64,000 nucleotides of DNA from assembly GCA_020161795.1 (NCBI GenBank), contig JAIUOR010000044.1, positions 16,574 through 80,573 on the forward strand. The letters run 5' to 3'. The first letter of the stretch is position 1; the number at the start of each line of letters is the position of its first letter. The DNA comes from Actinomycetota bacterium. GTDB taxonomy: Bacteria; Actinomycetota; Actinomycetes; Propionibacteriales; Propionibacteriaceae. This document shows, piece by piece, positions 16,973 through 25,729 of the stretch. The position numbers and the translations under genes are program-made. Below the pieces are notes generated by a model. It made no database searches. It was not told the origin of the DNA and saw only the letters and a program-made list of their open reading frames with translations.

Positions 16973-19357
16973 TCACAGATCCTGGGTGGTGCGGGCGATG
17001 ATCTCGTCCTGCAGGTCGCCGGAGAGCTCGGTGAAATAGGCGGTGTAGCCCGCCACCCGGATCGTCAGGCTGCGGTAGCGATCCGGATCCTGCTTGGCCG
17101 CGATCAGGTCTTCGCGGCGCACCACGTTGAACTGGACGTGGGGCACCTCCAGGGCGACGAAGGCCCGCAGGAACTGCGCGAACTTGTCGACGTTGGTCTC
17201 CGAATCGAAGAACTCCGGCAGGAACTTCAGGTTCAGCAGGCCGCCGTTCGAGGTGTACTCGTTCGCCATCCGCGATACCGACTGCAGCACCGCCGTGGGC
17301 CCGGCCATGTCGCGACCGTAGACCGGGGAGAGGCCGCCGTCGGCCAGGGGAGTGCCGGCCTTGCGCCCGTCCGGCGAGGCGCCGACGTTCTGGCCCATCG
17401 GGACGTGCGCCGACACCGTGTACATGCCGGTGTGGTAGCGGCCGCCGCGGATGTTGGTGTAGCCCGCCAGCCGATCGGCGAAGTAGCCTGCCCACTGCTC
17501 TCCGAGCTCGTCGACGTAGGCGATGTCGTTGCCGTACTTCGGGGCCTTGTTCAGCATCAGGGCCTGTTCGACCTCGTAGCCGACGAAGTCCGCGCGCAGG
17601 GCCTCGAGCATCCGCTCGCGGGAGATCAGGCCGTCGTCGAAGACGAGCTGCTTCAAGGCGGCCAGCGAGTCGGCCAGCGAGGCGACCTGGATCATCTGGA
17701 TGCCCGAGAGGTCGTAGAGCGCGCCGCCCGCCGTGACGTCCACGCCCGCGGTCAGGCAGTCGTCGATCACCGCCGACAGGAAGGCGGTCGGCAGCACGTC
17801 CATGTGGGCGCGCTCGACCACCTCGCAGGCCGCGATCATGGCGTCGATGAAGTGGTCGATCGTCCGGGCGAAGGCGGTCTCCAGCTCGGCCCAGGTGGCG
17901 AAGTCGGTCAGCGAGCCGTTGTCCGGGCCGATCCGCTGGCCGGTCTGCAGATCGATGCCGCCGGTGAGGGTGAGTTCGAGCGCCTTGTTCAGGTTGAACA
18001 TCGCCGCGTCGCTCCAGCCCAGGTTGTTGCCCTGGGTGGTCAGCTCGACGCAGCCCACGATCGCGTAGTCGAGGGCGTCGGCGTGGCTGACGCCGACCGC
18101 CTCCAGCGCGGGGATCACCGAGCGGTCGTTGAAGAACTGCGGCATCCCGCTACCGCGGGCCACCACGCGCACCGCCTCCTTCAGCAGCGCCTCGTCGGTG
18201 TCGTCGTGGAGGCGCACCGACAGGTTGGGCTGCGGCAGGCCGAGGTGCTTCTGGGCCTGCAGGAAGAGGAAGGACAGCGGGTTGGCGACATCGTTGCCGG
18301 CGCGATCCTGACCGCCGACGGCGATGTTGAACCCGATCGGGAAGCCGGCGAAGTACTTCGCGCTGTGGGAGTTGCGCAGGTAGACGACCTGGTTGAACTT
18401 CAGGAACAGGCATTCGATGAGTTCGAGAGCGTGCTCCGGGGTGAGTTCGCCGGAGGCGATCCCAGCCTCGTAGTAGGGCAGCAGGGCCAGATCGAGGCGC
18501 CCGGGCGAGAACGAGGACGCGTTGGATTCGGTGTGCAGCACGACGAACAGCAGCCAGGTCGCCTGGACGGCCTCGTGGAAGGTCTCGGCCGGACCGGTTG
18601 CCAGCTTGCGCATGATCCGGGCCACCTCGCGCAGCTCGGCGGCATCCGCAGGATGGGTCTCGGCCAGCGCGTCGGCCCGCTCGGCATAGCGCAGCGCGAA
18701 CTCCTGGACGCCCTGCATCGCGATCTCGACCGCGCGGTAGAACTCGGCCTGCTCGCCGGTGGCGGTGGCGCCGCGCACCGAGGCTTCCCGGGCCAGCCCG
18801 GCCGGGCCGTGCTGCAGCCACTTGGTGGTGTTCGGGCAGATGTGGCCCTGGGCGTGATCCTTCTGGTTGATCTTGACGACCTTCGCGATCTGGTCGATCT
18901 CGGTGCCGTAGCGCTGCCGGATCACGTCCTCCAGCGACACTCCCTGCCAGGCCGGGTAGATCTGCTCGCGGAAGGCGCGAATGGTCTCGGCGTCGACCTC
19001 GAAGCGGTCCTGCGGGCGGGTGGGCAGGGTCTCGATCTCGCGATCGATCCAGGAGGCCCCCGCCTCGGGGGTGATCACGCCGGCGCGCACCGACGGCGTC
19101 CGGTTGCCCACGATGAGCTCGCCGGGGGTGATGCGGATGGGCAGCTCGCGCAGCGCGGCGGCCAGCGCCAGCGCGCGCTTGACGATCACCGGCTCCTGGG
19201 CGTGCTCGCGATAGACGCGGGTCGTGATGAGCGCCTGGTCGGCACAGACCACCCGTGGCTCGGCGAGCATCGCCTCGCGCAGGCGGTCGATCCGCGGCGT
19301 GGCGGCGAGGGCTGCCAGGACGGTCGAATCGATGGTCTCGGGAGCTGTCGTCATCAC
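16973..19357 (-). CDS. Glycyl-radical enzyme, PflD/YbiW-like (probable anhydrohexitol-phosphate ring-opening lyase)
   Basis: A 794-residue glycyl-radical enzyme. The thiyl-radical cysteine is in AIVGCVELTTQG (Cys436), followed by the glutamate typical of dehydratase/lyase-type enzymes rather than true pyruvate formate-lyase, which has adjacent cysteines. The radical glycine is in the C-terminal RVAGY motif (Gly770, 24 residues from the end). With an activase, a small transaldolase-type aldolase and a PTS next to it, the best analogues are E. coli YbiW and PflD. Those open 1,5-anhydroglucitol- or 1,5-anhydromannitol-6-phosphate to 1-deoxyfructose-6-phosphate. Glycerol or diol dehydratase activity cannot be excluded. 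Confidence 0.85.
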   Translation of the reverse strand: MMTTAPETIDSTVLAALAATPRIDRLREAMLAEPRVVCADQALITTRVYREHAQEPVIVKRALALAAALRELPIRITPGELIVGNRTPSVRAGVITPEAGASWIDREIETLPTRPQDRFEVDAETIRAFREQIYPAWQGVSLEDVIRQRYGTEIDQIAKVVKINQKDHAQGHICPNTTKWLQHGPAGLAREASVRGATATGEQAEFYRAVEIAMQGVQEFALRYAERADALAETHPADAAELREVARIMRKLATGPAETFHEAVQATWLLFVVLHTESNASSFSPGRLDLALLPYYEAGIASGELTPEHALELIECLFLKFNQVVYLRNSHSAKYFAGFPIGFNIAVGGQDRAGNDVANPLSFLFLQAQKHLGLPQPNLSVRLHDDTDEALLKEAVRVVARGSGMPQFFNDRSVIPALEAVGVSHADALDYAIVGCVELTTQGNNLGWSDAAMFNLNKALELTLTGGIDLQTGQRIGPDNGSLTDFATWAELETAFARTIDHFIDAMIAACEVVERAHMDVLPTAFLSAVIDDCLTAGVDVTAGGALYDLSGIQMIQVASLADSLAALKQLVFDDGLISRERMLEALRADFVGYEVEQALMLNKAPKYGNDIAYVDELGEQWAGYFADRLAGYTNIRGGRYHTGMYTVSAHVPMGQNVGASPDGRKAGTPLADGGLSPVYGRDMAGPTAVLQSVSRMANEYTSNGGLLNLKFLPEFFDSETNVDKFAQFLRAFVALEVPHVQFNVVRREDLIAAKQDPDRYRSLTIRVAGYTAYFTELSGDLQDEIIARTTQDL

Positions 19358-19388
19358 TGGCCTTTCAGTCCGACACGAGCGAGTGTAT

Positions 19389-19427
19389 CGATGTACTAAG
19401 CCTACGGCGGCGCCGTAAAGTGGTCAA
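19389..19427 (-). promoter_or_regulatory. Promoter and operator of the glycyl-radical operon
   Basis: On the minus strand a -35 TTGACC (19422-19427), a 17-base spacer and a -10 TAGGCT (19399-19404) form a near-ideal promoter 42 bases upstream of the start. A perfect 13-base palindrome ACGGCGGCGCCGT (19404-19416) lies in the spacer and suits a LacI-type repressor. The 10-mer CGATGTACTA (plus strand 19389-19398) sits just downstream of the -10 and is shared with the PTS promoter. The -35 begins 10 bases from the lacI stop. Confidence 0.75.
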
Positions 19428-19436
19428 GCCGTTATT

Positions 19437-20411
19437 TCATCGTTGCGTGGATTCACGGACGATCAGCGTGCCCGGCAGGGTGAGCCGCTGCCACTCCCGT
19501 CCGGGATCCTCGGTGCGCTCGAACAGCAGCTGCATGGCCCGCTGCGCCAGCTGCCCGGCGTGGTGGTCGACCGAGGTCACCGCCGGCTTCACCTCGCCGC
19601 TCAGCGGGGTGTTGTCGAAGCTGGCCACCGCCACGTCGCGTCCCGGCTCCAGGCCCTCGGCGCGCAGCAGGCTGATCACCGACAGCAGGTGGGTGTCGTT
19701 GTAGGTCACCACGCACTCGGGCCGGCCGCTCCGCAGCGATTCCGCCAGCCCGGCCGCTCCGCCGAGCGCCGGGACGACGTCCCCGCCTCCCAGCCCGTCG
19801 GCCAGGCCGGCCAGGCGGTCGTCGAACTGGGCCGAGGCCCGCTCGCCGCCCACCAGGAGGGCCTTGGTGATGCCGGCCTCCCGCAGATGGGTGCCGAGCA
19901 GCCGTCCGGAGGCGGTGTTGTCGACGCCGACGTAGTCGGAATCGAGCCCGGGCACCTCGCGCAGCAACTGGACCATGGCGAACGGACGGGGCTCGGCCAG
20001 GCAGCGCAGGCCATCGGCCGTCGAGGCCGGCGTCGGCAGCAGGATCAGGCCCCCGATCAGGTGCTCGACCAGGGAGAGGGCGATCTGGGATTCGCGCGCG
20101 GGGCTGCCGAAGGAGAAGCCCAGGATGGCGTTGGTGTCGTAGGCGTCCGCCGCCCGGTCGACCGACATCGTGAGCTCGGCGAAGAACGGGTTGCGAATGT
20201 CGGTCACCAGCAGGCCGAGCAGGCTCGACCGGCCGTAGCGGACGGCTGTGGCGGCCCGGTTGTACACGTAGCCGAGTTCCAGCATCACCTGGCGCACCCG
20301 TTCCTTCGTCGGGGCGGTGATGCGAGGGTGGTCGGCCAGGACCAGCGAGACCGTGGTGCGGGAGACGCCGGCGGCCTCCGCCACGTCGCTGATGGTGGTG
20401 CGGCGTGACAC
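19437..20411 (-). CDS. LacI-family transcriptional regulator
   Basis: The N-terminal LacI HTH reads TISDVAEAAGVSRTTVSLVL, followed by the hinge region and a periplasmic-binding-protein-like effector domain (LLGLLVTDIRNPFF to the C-terminus). It ends just upstream of the glycyl-radical operon promoter, which has a palindrome in its spacer, so it probably senses the cluster's sugar. GTG 20411 (324 residues) or GTG 20420 are both plausible starts. The ORF extends further upstream without homology. Confidence 0.9.
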   Translation of the reverse strand: MSRRTTISDVAEAAGVSRTTVSLVLADHPRITAPTKERVRQVMLELGYVYNRAATAVRYGRSSLLGLLVTDIRNPFFAELTMSVDRAADAYDTNAILGFSFGSPARESQIALSLVEHLIGGLILLPTPASTADGLRCLAEPRPFAMVQLLREVPGLDSDYVGVDNTASGRLLGTHLREAGITKALLVGGERASAQFDDRLAGLADGLGGGDVVPALGGAAGLAESLRSGRPECVVTYNDTHLLSVISLLRAEGLEPGRDVAVASFDNTPLSGEVKPAVTSVDHHAGQLAQRAMQLLFERTEDPGREWQRLTLPGTLIVRESTQR

Positions 20412-20557
20412 CGACCTCACCTTGCTCCGCACCCGGCTCACTGTACTCGTCGGCACCACCCTCGGCGGCCCGGCGCTCCGTGTCGGCAACGCACCGTCGG
20501 TCAGGCATCGTCGGCCTTGGATCGGACGTGCTGCCGGGCTTTGCCGCGGGCAGAACA

Positions 20558-20563
20558 TAGACT
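20558..20563 (+). promoter_or_regulatory. Candidate -10 for the PQQ-propeller lipoprotein gene
   Basis: TAGACT matches the actinobacterial TAnnnT -10 consensus and lies 36 bases before the lipoprotein ATG, in the divergent gap with lacI. No good -35 is visible at the right distance. Confidence 0.35.
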
Positions 20564-20598
20564 CCGGAAGGAACCATCGCCGTCCGAGGAGAATCCGC

Positions 20599-22377
20599 AT
20601 GCCCAGTTCAGCGCGTCTGCGCCGCCTGCTCTACGGCGGAGTCGGTGTCACCCTGACCCTGGCCCTGGCGGCGTGCAGCGGCGGTGGGGTGACCACCGGC
20701 GAGCGGCCCAACCGGCCCACCTCGGTCGTCGAGCCGAACTTCGATCCGCAGACCGATCCGGACGCGCTGGCCATACCGCTCGACTCGCTGCCGGGTTACC
20801 ACCCGGGGACGCCGGGGACGGACGGCTGGACGTCCGTCCCGATGACCGACACCGACGGCGACGTCAGCTGGCGGATCTGGGACAACGACAACCAGGTGGT
20901 GCCCGACTACACCCCGAACGCCACGGTCGCCTTCGGGGCGGCGCAGACCTACACCGAGGTGCCCGGCGTCCTCACCTTCCGCGGCAACCACCAGCGGACG
21001 GCGCCCGCTTACGGCACCGCCGACGTCACCCAGAAGAAGCTCGACATCGTCTGGACGCAGGAGATCGGCGAGGCGAGGGGAGACGGCTCCTACTTCCCCG
21101 GCGCCGGCTGGACCGGCCAGCCGCTGCTGGTGAACTGGCCGGAGCAGACCCGGCAGGCGATGGGCTTCGAGCCCGAGTTCGCCGACAAGGATCTGGTCGA
21201 GGTGCTCTACCCGGTCTTCGAAGGCAAGGTGTACCGGCTCGACCTGGAGACCGGCAAGCAGACCAAACCCCCGATCGACGCCGGCTGCGGCTTCAAGGGC
21301 ACCGGTTCGGTCGACCCGCGGGGCTACCCACTGCTGTACGCCGGGCAGGGCCTGAACGACATGGACGACGACCTCGACACCGCGGACTGCCCGTTCCGGT
21401 ACCGGATCTTCGACCTGATCCAGAACAAGGAGGTCTCCGGCTGGTCCGGCGACGACGACCCGGCGCGGCCGCGGAAGGACTGGGGGGCGTTCGACTCGTC
21501 CGGCCTGGTGAACGCGGCCTCGGACACCCTGATCGAACCGAGCGAGAACGGGCTGGTCTACAAGGCCAAGCTGAACGCGACGTTCGATCCGGCGGCGAAG
21601 ACGGTGAGCGTGAACCCCGTCCTGACCAAGCTGGAGTACAAGACCCCGGTCAGCGACACCTTCGGGATCGAATCCTCGGCGGTGGCCTACCGCAATCTGA
21701 TGTTCGCCTCGGACAACGACGGCAACCTCATCTGTTGGGACGCCACCACGATGCGGATCGTCTGGGCCCGCGACATCGGCGACGACTCCGACGCCTCCAT
21801 GGTGCTGGAAGAGGCCGCCGACGGCGTCTTCCTCTACCACGGCAACACCCTCGACAACCGCGGGCATGCGGGCGACGACAACTACACCTACCTGCGCAAG
21901 ATCAACGCGCTGACCGGCGAGCTGGTGTGGGAGCACAAGGTGCCCACCGTCGCGTCCTACCCCAACAACGGTGGCCTGCTGGCCACCCCGGTGCTGGGTC
22001 AGGGCGAGATCTCCGACCTCGTGCTCTTCAACGTCTCCAAGACCACCGAGCCGGCGCTGTGCGTGTTCGGCAAGTGCCTGGGCGACTTCGGGGGCGAACT
22101 GATCGCCCTCGACAAACTGACCGGGAAGCCGGCCTGGACGCGGTCGCTCGACCGGTACTCCTGGAGTTCCCCCGTGGTGTTCAAGGGAACCGACGGCCAC
22201 TCCTACGGGGTCTTCGCGGACGCCGGTGGGCTGCTGCACCTGTTCGACCCGAACACCGGCGAGGACTACTCCACTGTGAGCCTGGGCAAGAACGTCGAAG
22301 CCTCCCCGGCGATCTACGACGACATGATCGTGGTGGCCTCCTATGACAAGAAGATCTTCGGCATCAAGATCAGCTGA
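20599..22377 (+). CDS. PQQ-like beta-propeller lipoprotein
   Basis: A 592-residue exported lipoprotein. The signal peptide ends in the lipobox LALAACSG, and several WD/PQQ-type blades follow, with repeated motifs such as GKVYRLDLETGKQ, GNLICWDATTMRIVW, INALTGELVWEHK and GGELIALDKLTGKPAW. The fold often scaffolds or senses cell-wall or membrane components, but no catalytic residues are evident. The start at 20599 follows GAGGAG by 7 bases; the frame is open further upstream, into the gap. It is followed 33 bases later by a serine hydrolase. Confidence 0.8.
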   Translation: MPSSARLRRLLYGGVGVTLTLALAACSGGGVTTGERPNRPTSVVEPNFDPQTDPDALAIPLDSLPGYHPGTPGTDGWTSVPMTDTDGDVSWRIWDNDNQVVPDYTPNATVAFGAAQTYTEVPGVLTFRGNHQRTAPAYGTADVTQKKLDIVWTQEIGEARGDGSYFPGAGWTGQPLLVNWPEQTRQAMGFEPEFADKDLVEVLYPVFEGKVYRLDLETGKQTKPPIDAGCGFKGTGSVDPRGYPLLYAGQGLNDMDDDLDTADCPFRYRIFDLIQNKEVSGWSGDDDPARPRKDWGAFDSSGLVNAASDTLIEPSENGLVYKAKLNATFDPAAKTVSVNPVLTKLEYKTPVSDTFGIESSAVAYRNLMFASDNDGNLICWDATTMRIVWARDIGDDSDASMVLEEAADGVFLYHGNTLDNRGHAGDDNYTYLRKINALTGELVWEHKVPTVASYPNNGGLLATPVLGQGEISDLVLFNVSKTTEPALCVFGKCLGDFGGELIALDKLTGKPAWTRSLDRYSWSSPVVFKGTDGHSYGVFADAGGLLHLFDPNTGEDYSTVSLGKNVEASPAIYDDMIVVASYDKKIFGIKIS

Positions 22378-22410
22378 CTCGTCTGCGGGGTTCTGGCCCA
22401 TTACGCTGCC

Positions 22411-23745
22411 ATGGTGCGGCGGTTGCTGAAGATCCTCGGGATCGTGCTGGGTTCGATCGTGGTCGTGTCGTTGGTGGCCACGGTCGGCGTCTACTGGTGG
22501 CAGCGGCCGATGTTGCTGACCGGCACCGGCTACGCGGCGCACAACGCCTGCGCGGTCTCGCTGGTCGCGGGACGCGACGACCCCGCCGCCGATCTGCCCG
22601 ACAACCCGCTGGTACCTGTGCTGGAGACGTCGATCAGCGCGGACGGCGCGCAGAGCGCGGTGCTGGGACGACTCGCCCGCCAGAGCGCCTGGTTCACCCC
22701 CGGCTACGGGTGCACGGTCGCCGGCCAGGCACCGTCCCTACCGCCGGCCACCCCGGTGAGCGCCGAGGCCAACCCGTACGCGAACGCCCCGGCTCCCACG
22801 CCCTCGGCGGCGGTGCAGGCGGCCCTCGATCACGCCTTCGGTAACGACCTCGACGATGCCGGCCGGAGCGCGCTCGGTACCCGCGGGATCGTCGTGCTCA
22901 AGAACGGCAGGCTGGTCGCCGAGCAGTACGCCGACGGTTTCGACGCCGACACGCCGCAGCTCGGCTGGTCGATGACCAAGAGCCTCACCAACCTGCTGGT
23001 GGGCCGCCTGGTCGCCAAGGGCGAGGTGAACCTGGACGATGACCGGCTGCGACCGGAATGGACCGACGACCGCGCGTCCATCACCGTTCGAGACCTGCTG
23101 CAGATGACCAGCGGCCTGGCCTGGGACGAGACCTACGACCTCGGCACGCCGATCACGCGCATGCTCTATCTGGAGCCCGACATGGGTGGATACGTCGCCT
23201 CCCAGCCGCTCGCGCACGAGCCGGGCACCTACCTGCAGTACTCCAGCGGCAGCACCACCCTGCTGTGCTCGATCCTGGCGCCCTCCCGCGGTGGCGCGGA
23301 CTGGCCCCGGCAGGAGCTGTTCGCCCCGCTCGGGCTGGGCAGCATGACGCTGGAGCCGGATGGCGTCGGCACACCGGTCTGCGGCTCCTACGCCTGGGCG
23401 ACCCCACGGGATTGGGCCGCGGTCGGCCAGTTCGCGCTGACGGACGGGGTCTGGAACGGCACCCGGTTGCTGCCGGAGGGCTGGATGGCCACCTCGGTCG
23501 CCGCCGTCGACGTCGAATCCGAGGAGGAGGGCTACGCCTCGGGCTGGTGGGCCAACCAGCGTGCCGACGGCACCGTGCGCTACGCGGAGCTTCCCGCCGA
23601 CACCTACTGGGCCAGCGGCCACGACGGCCAATGGCTGGTGGTGGTCCCCTCCGAGCAACTGGTGGTGGCCCGGCTGGGCTTCACCCCCGAGGCCGACGAG
23701 CAGGTGGTGGAACTCGTCGCCGAGCTGGTGGACGCGCTGGGCTGA
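22411..23745 (+). CDS. Membrane-anchored serine hydrolase (class C beta-lactamase family)
   Basis: A 444-residue protein with an N-terminal membrane anchor (residues about 8-30) and an extracytoplasmic penicillin-binding/beta-lactamase fold. The catalytic SxxK is in LGWSMTKSLTNLL, and YSS (YxS) is in LQYSSGST. A glycine-containing third motif region lies in the DTYWASGHDGQ segment. Such proteins are usually D-aminopeptidases, esterases or carboxypeptidases rather than true beta-lactamases. The substrate is unknown. Confidence 0.82.
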   Translation: MVRRLLKILGIVLGSIVVVSLVATVGVYWWQRPMLLTGTGYAAHNACAVSLVAGRDDPAADLPDNPLVPVLETSISADGAQSAVLGRLARQSAWFTPGYGCTVAGQAPSLPPATPVSAEANPYANAPAPTPSAAVQAALDHAFGNDLDDAGRSALGTRGIVVLKNGRLVAEQYADGFDADTPQLGWSMTKSLTNLLVGRLVAKGEVNLDDDRLRPEWTDDRASITVRDLLQMTSGLAWDETYDLGTPITRMLYLEPDMGGYVASQPLAHEPGTYLQYSSGSTTLLCSILAPSRGGADWPRQELFAPLGLGSMTLEPDGVGTPVCGSYAWATPRDWAAVGQFALTDGVWNGTRLLPEGWMATSVAAVDVESEEEGYASGWWANQRADGTVRYAELPADTYWASGHDGQWLVVVPSEQLVVARLGFTPEADEQVVELVAELVDALG

Positions 23746-23801
23746 TCCGGCGCTGCCGCGAGACTCTCGACGGAAGGCAGCCCGCGGGTTCACCATGAGC
23801 T

Positions 23802-25040
23802 ATGACGACGAAGTACCTGCTCATCGGGGGTGGCACGGCCACCGCCCGCGCGGTGCAGGGCATCCGCGAACACGACGCCGAGGGCACGATCACCGTGGTG
23901 ACCGCCGAACCGCACCTGCCCTACGATCGTCCGCCGTTGTCGAAGGGCGTCCTGCTCGGGGCGGACGATCCCTCCGCAGCCCTGCCGCACGATGAGGCCT
24001 GGTACCGCGAGAACCGGGTCGAACTCCGGCTGGGCGATCCGGTCGCGAGCATCGACCTGGACGCACGCGCGGCCACCCTGATCAGCGGCGAACGGCTGGA
24101 ATGGGAGCGACTGCTGCTGGCGACCGGCTCCTCCGTGCGCCACCTGGAGGTTCCCGGTGCGGAGCTGCCCGGGGTGTTCTCGCTGCGCACCCTGGAGGAT
24201 TCGCTCGCCCTGCTCGACCGGTTCAAGGAAGGCGGCCGGGTGGCGATCGTCGGCGCGGGCTGGATCGGGCTCGAGGTGGCTGCCGCGGCGCGCAGCCACG
24301 GCTGCTCCGTGGTGGTGATCGAACCGCAGCAGGTGCCGCTGCTGGGGGTGATGGGGGAGCGGATCGGCGGCTGGTTCGCCGAACTGCACCGCTCGCACGG
24401 CGTCGACTTCCGCTTCGGTGCCGGTGTCGCGGCGATCGACGGAACCGAGGCCGCCACCGGCCTGACCCTCACCGACGGCACTCGGGTGCGTGCGGGCACG
24501 GTGGTGGTCGGCGTCGGGATCCGTCCGAACACCACCCTTGCCGAGGCGGCGGGCCTGGACGTCGACAATGGCATCGTCACCGACGAGGCGCTGCGTGCCT
24601 CGCGTCCGGGGGTCTGGGCGGCCGGCGACGTGGCCAACTGGCGGAACCGCGCGCTGGATGCCCGGCTGCGGGTCGAGCACTGGGCGAACGCCTACGACGG
24701 CGGGCTGGCCGCCGGGCGCTCGATGGCCGGCACGGAGGTGGTCTACGACCCGTTGCCCTTCTTCTATTCCGACCAGTACGACGCCGGCCTGGAATACACC
24801 GGCTATGTGCCACGGGGTACCGAGACCGAGGTCGTGCTGCGCGGTGACCCCGAGACCGGCGCCTTCATGGCCTTCTGGGTGGTTCCCGAGGGCGAGGGGG
24901 TGCGGGTGCTGGCCGGCATGCACGTCAACACCTGGGACACCGTCGACGCGATCATCGCGCTGATCCGCGCCGATCACCCGATCGACCGCGAGCGGCTGGC
25001 CGATCCGGCGGTGGCGCTGGACGACCTGCCCGTCCCCTGA
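23802..25040 (+). CDS. FAD-dependent NAD(P)H oxidoreductase (ferredoxin-reductase type)
   Basis: A 412-residue flavoprotein of the rhodocoxin/putidaredoxin-reductase family. It has an N-terminal FAD dinucleotide-binding motif LIGGGTATARAVQGI, EPHLPYDRPPLSKG and a mid-protein NAD-binding motif AIVGAGWIGLEVA. The second FAD motif GVWAAGDVANW and a C-terminal reductase domain follow. It transfers electrons from NAD(P)H to a small iron-sulfur or haem partner, none of which is adjacent. It stands alone. Confidence 0.88.
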   Translation: MTTKYLLIGGGTATARAVQGIREHDAEGTITVVTAEPHLPYDRPPLSKGVLLGADDPSAALPHDEAWYRENRVELRLGDPVASIDLDARAATLISGERLEWERLLLATGSSVRHLEVPGAELPGVFSLRTLEDSLALLDRFKEGGRVAIVGAGWIGLEVAAAARSHGCSVVVIEPQQVPLLGVMGERIGGWFAELHRSHGVDFRFGAGVAAIDGTEAATGLTLTDGTRVRAGTVVVGVGIRPNTTLAEAAGLDVDNGIVTDEALRASRPGVWAAGDVANWRNRALDARLRVEHWANAYDGGLAAGRSMAGTEVVYDPLPFFYSDQYDAGLEYTGYVPRGTETEVVLRGDPETGAFMAFWVVPEGEGVRVLAGMHVNTWDTVDAIIALIRADHPIDRERLADPAVALDDLPVP

Positions 25041-25170
25041 GTCTCGAGGAGCGCTCGCATCGGTTGTCGGGAGGTGAACCTCGTCCTCGGTGACGCCAGG
25101 GCAGATCGTCCCGGGTGCCTGGCCGGCGGATCGGCGATCCTGGTGACAGAGCATGCCCCGGGGCCAGGTG

Positions 25171-25186
25171 TACGCTCCGAAGGGTG
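25171..25186 (+). promoter_or_regulatory. Leaderless promoter of the Nudix gene
   Basis: The -10 box TACGCT (25171-25176) is followed by exactly 7 bases and then the GTG start at 25184. That is the spacing of leaderless actinobacterial transcripts and is what decides the start. No Shine-Dalgarno sequence is present, and the -35 is weak. Confidence 0.6.
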
Positions 25187-25729
25187 GGCGAGACACCGGT
25201 ATTTGCACACCCTCCGTGGGCGTACGTGTTCGTCGACGGCGCGGACGATTCCCACCCGGGGTACCTCAGGGTCCGGGAGGGTGACGGTCGCCCGGGCGCG
25301 GTGATCCTGGCGGTCCGGGACGGTCAGATCGCCATGGTGGAGGTCTATCGCAGGCCGCTGGGGCGCTCCCTCCTCGAACTTCCGCGGGGCTACCGGGACG
25401 ACGGCGAGACCGTCGAACAGGCCGCGTGTCGCGAACTCGCCGAGGAGACCGGGCTGTCGGTGTCCGCCGAGCGTCTGATCGCCCTGGGAGCGGTGGCGCC
25501 CAACGGGGGCGTCCTGGAGTCCGTCGTCGAGTTGTTCATGGTCGTCGTGCCCGACGGCGCCGGCCCGTTGTCTCCGGCCGATCGGGAAGTCGGCTCGGCC
25601 CGGTGGATGCCGGTCGCTGAGGTGCTGCGGATGGCTTCGGAGGGGGTCATCATCGACTCCTTCACGTTGGCGACCCTGCTGCGTGCCCTCACCCGCGGTC
25701 TTCTGCCCGGAGAAAGCATCGATGCCTAG
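25184..25729 (+). CDS. Nudix hydrolase
   Basis: A 181-residue protein with a complete Nudix box, GYRDDGETVEQAACREL followed by AEETGL, which binds Mg2+ and cleaves nucleoside-diphosphate-linked substrates. The N-terminal ADP-ribose-pyrophosphatase-like strand pattern (ILAVRDGQIAMVEVYRRPLG) suggests an NDP-sugar or ADP-ribose substrate. It starts leaderless at GTG 25184. Its last 8 bases overlap the start of the next gene, so the pair is translationally coupled. Confidence 0.85.
   Translation: MGETPVFAHPPWAYVFVDGADDSHPGYLRVREGDGRPGAVILAVRDGQIAMVEVYRRPLGRSLLELPRGYRDDGETVEQAACRELAEETGLSVSAERLIALGAVAPNGGVLESVVELFMVVVPDGAGPLSPADREVGSARWMPVAEVLRMASEGVIIDSFTLATLLRALTRGLLPGESIDA

Noticed and set aside
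16973..19357. Pyruvate formate-lyase
   Set aside because: True PFL has two adjacent catalytic cysteines. Here a single Cys in GCVE matches the dehydratase/C-O-lyase branch.
16634..19399. A 921-codon plus-strand frame across the glycyl-radical genes
   Set aside because: It is antisense to intact activase and glycyl-radical enzyme genes and has the biased composition of a shadow.
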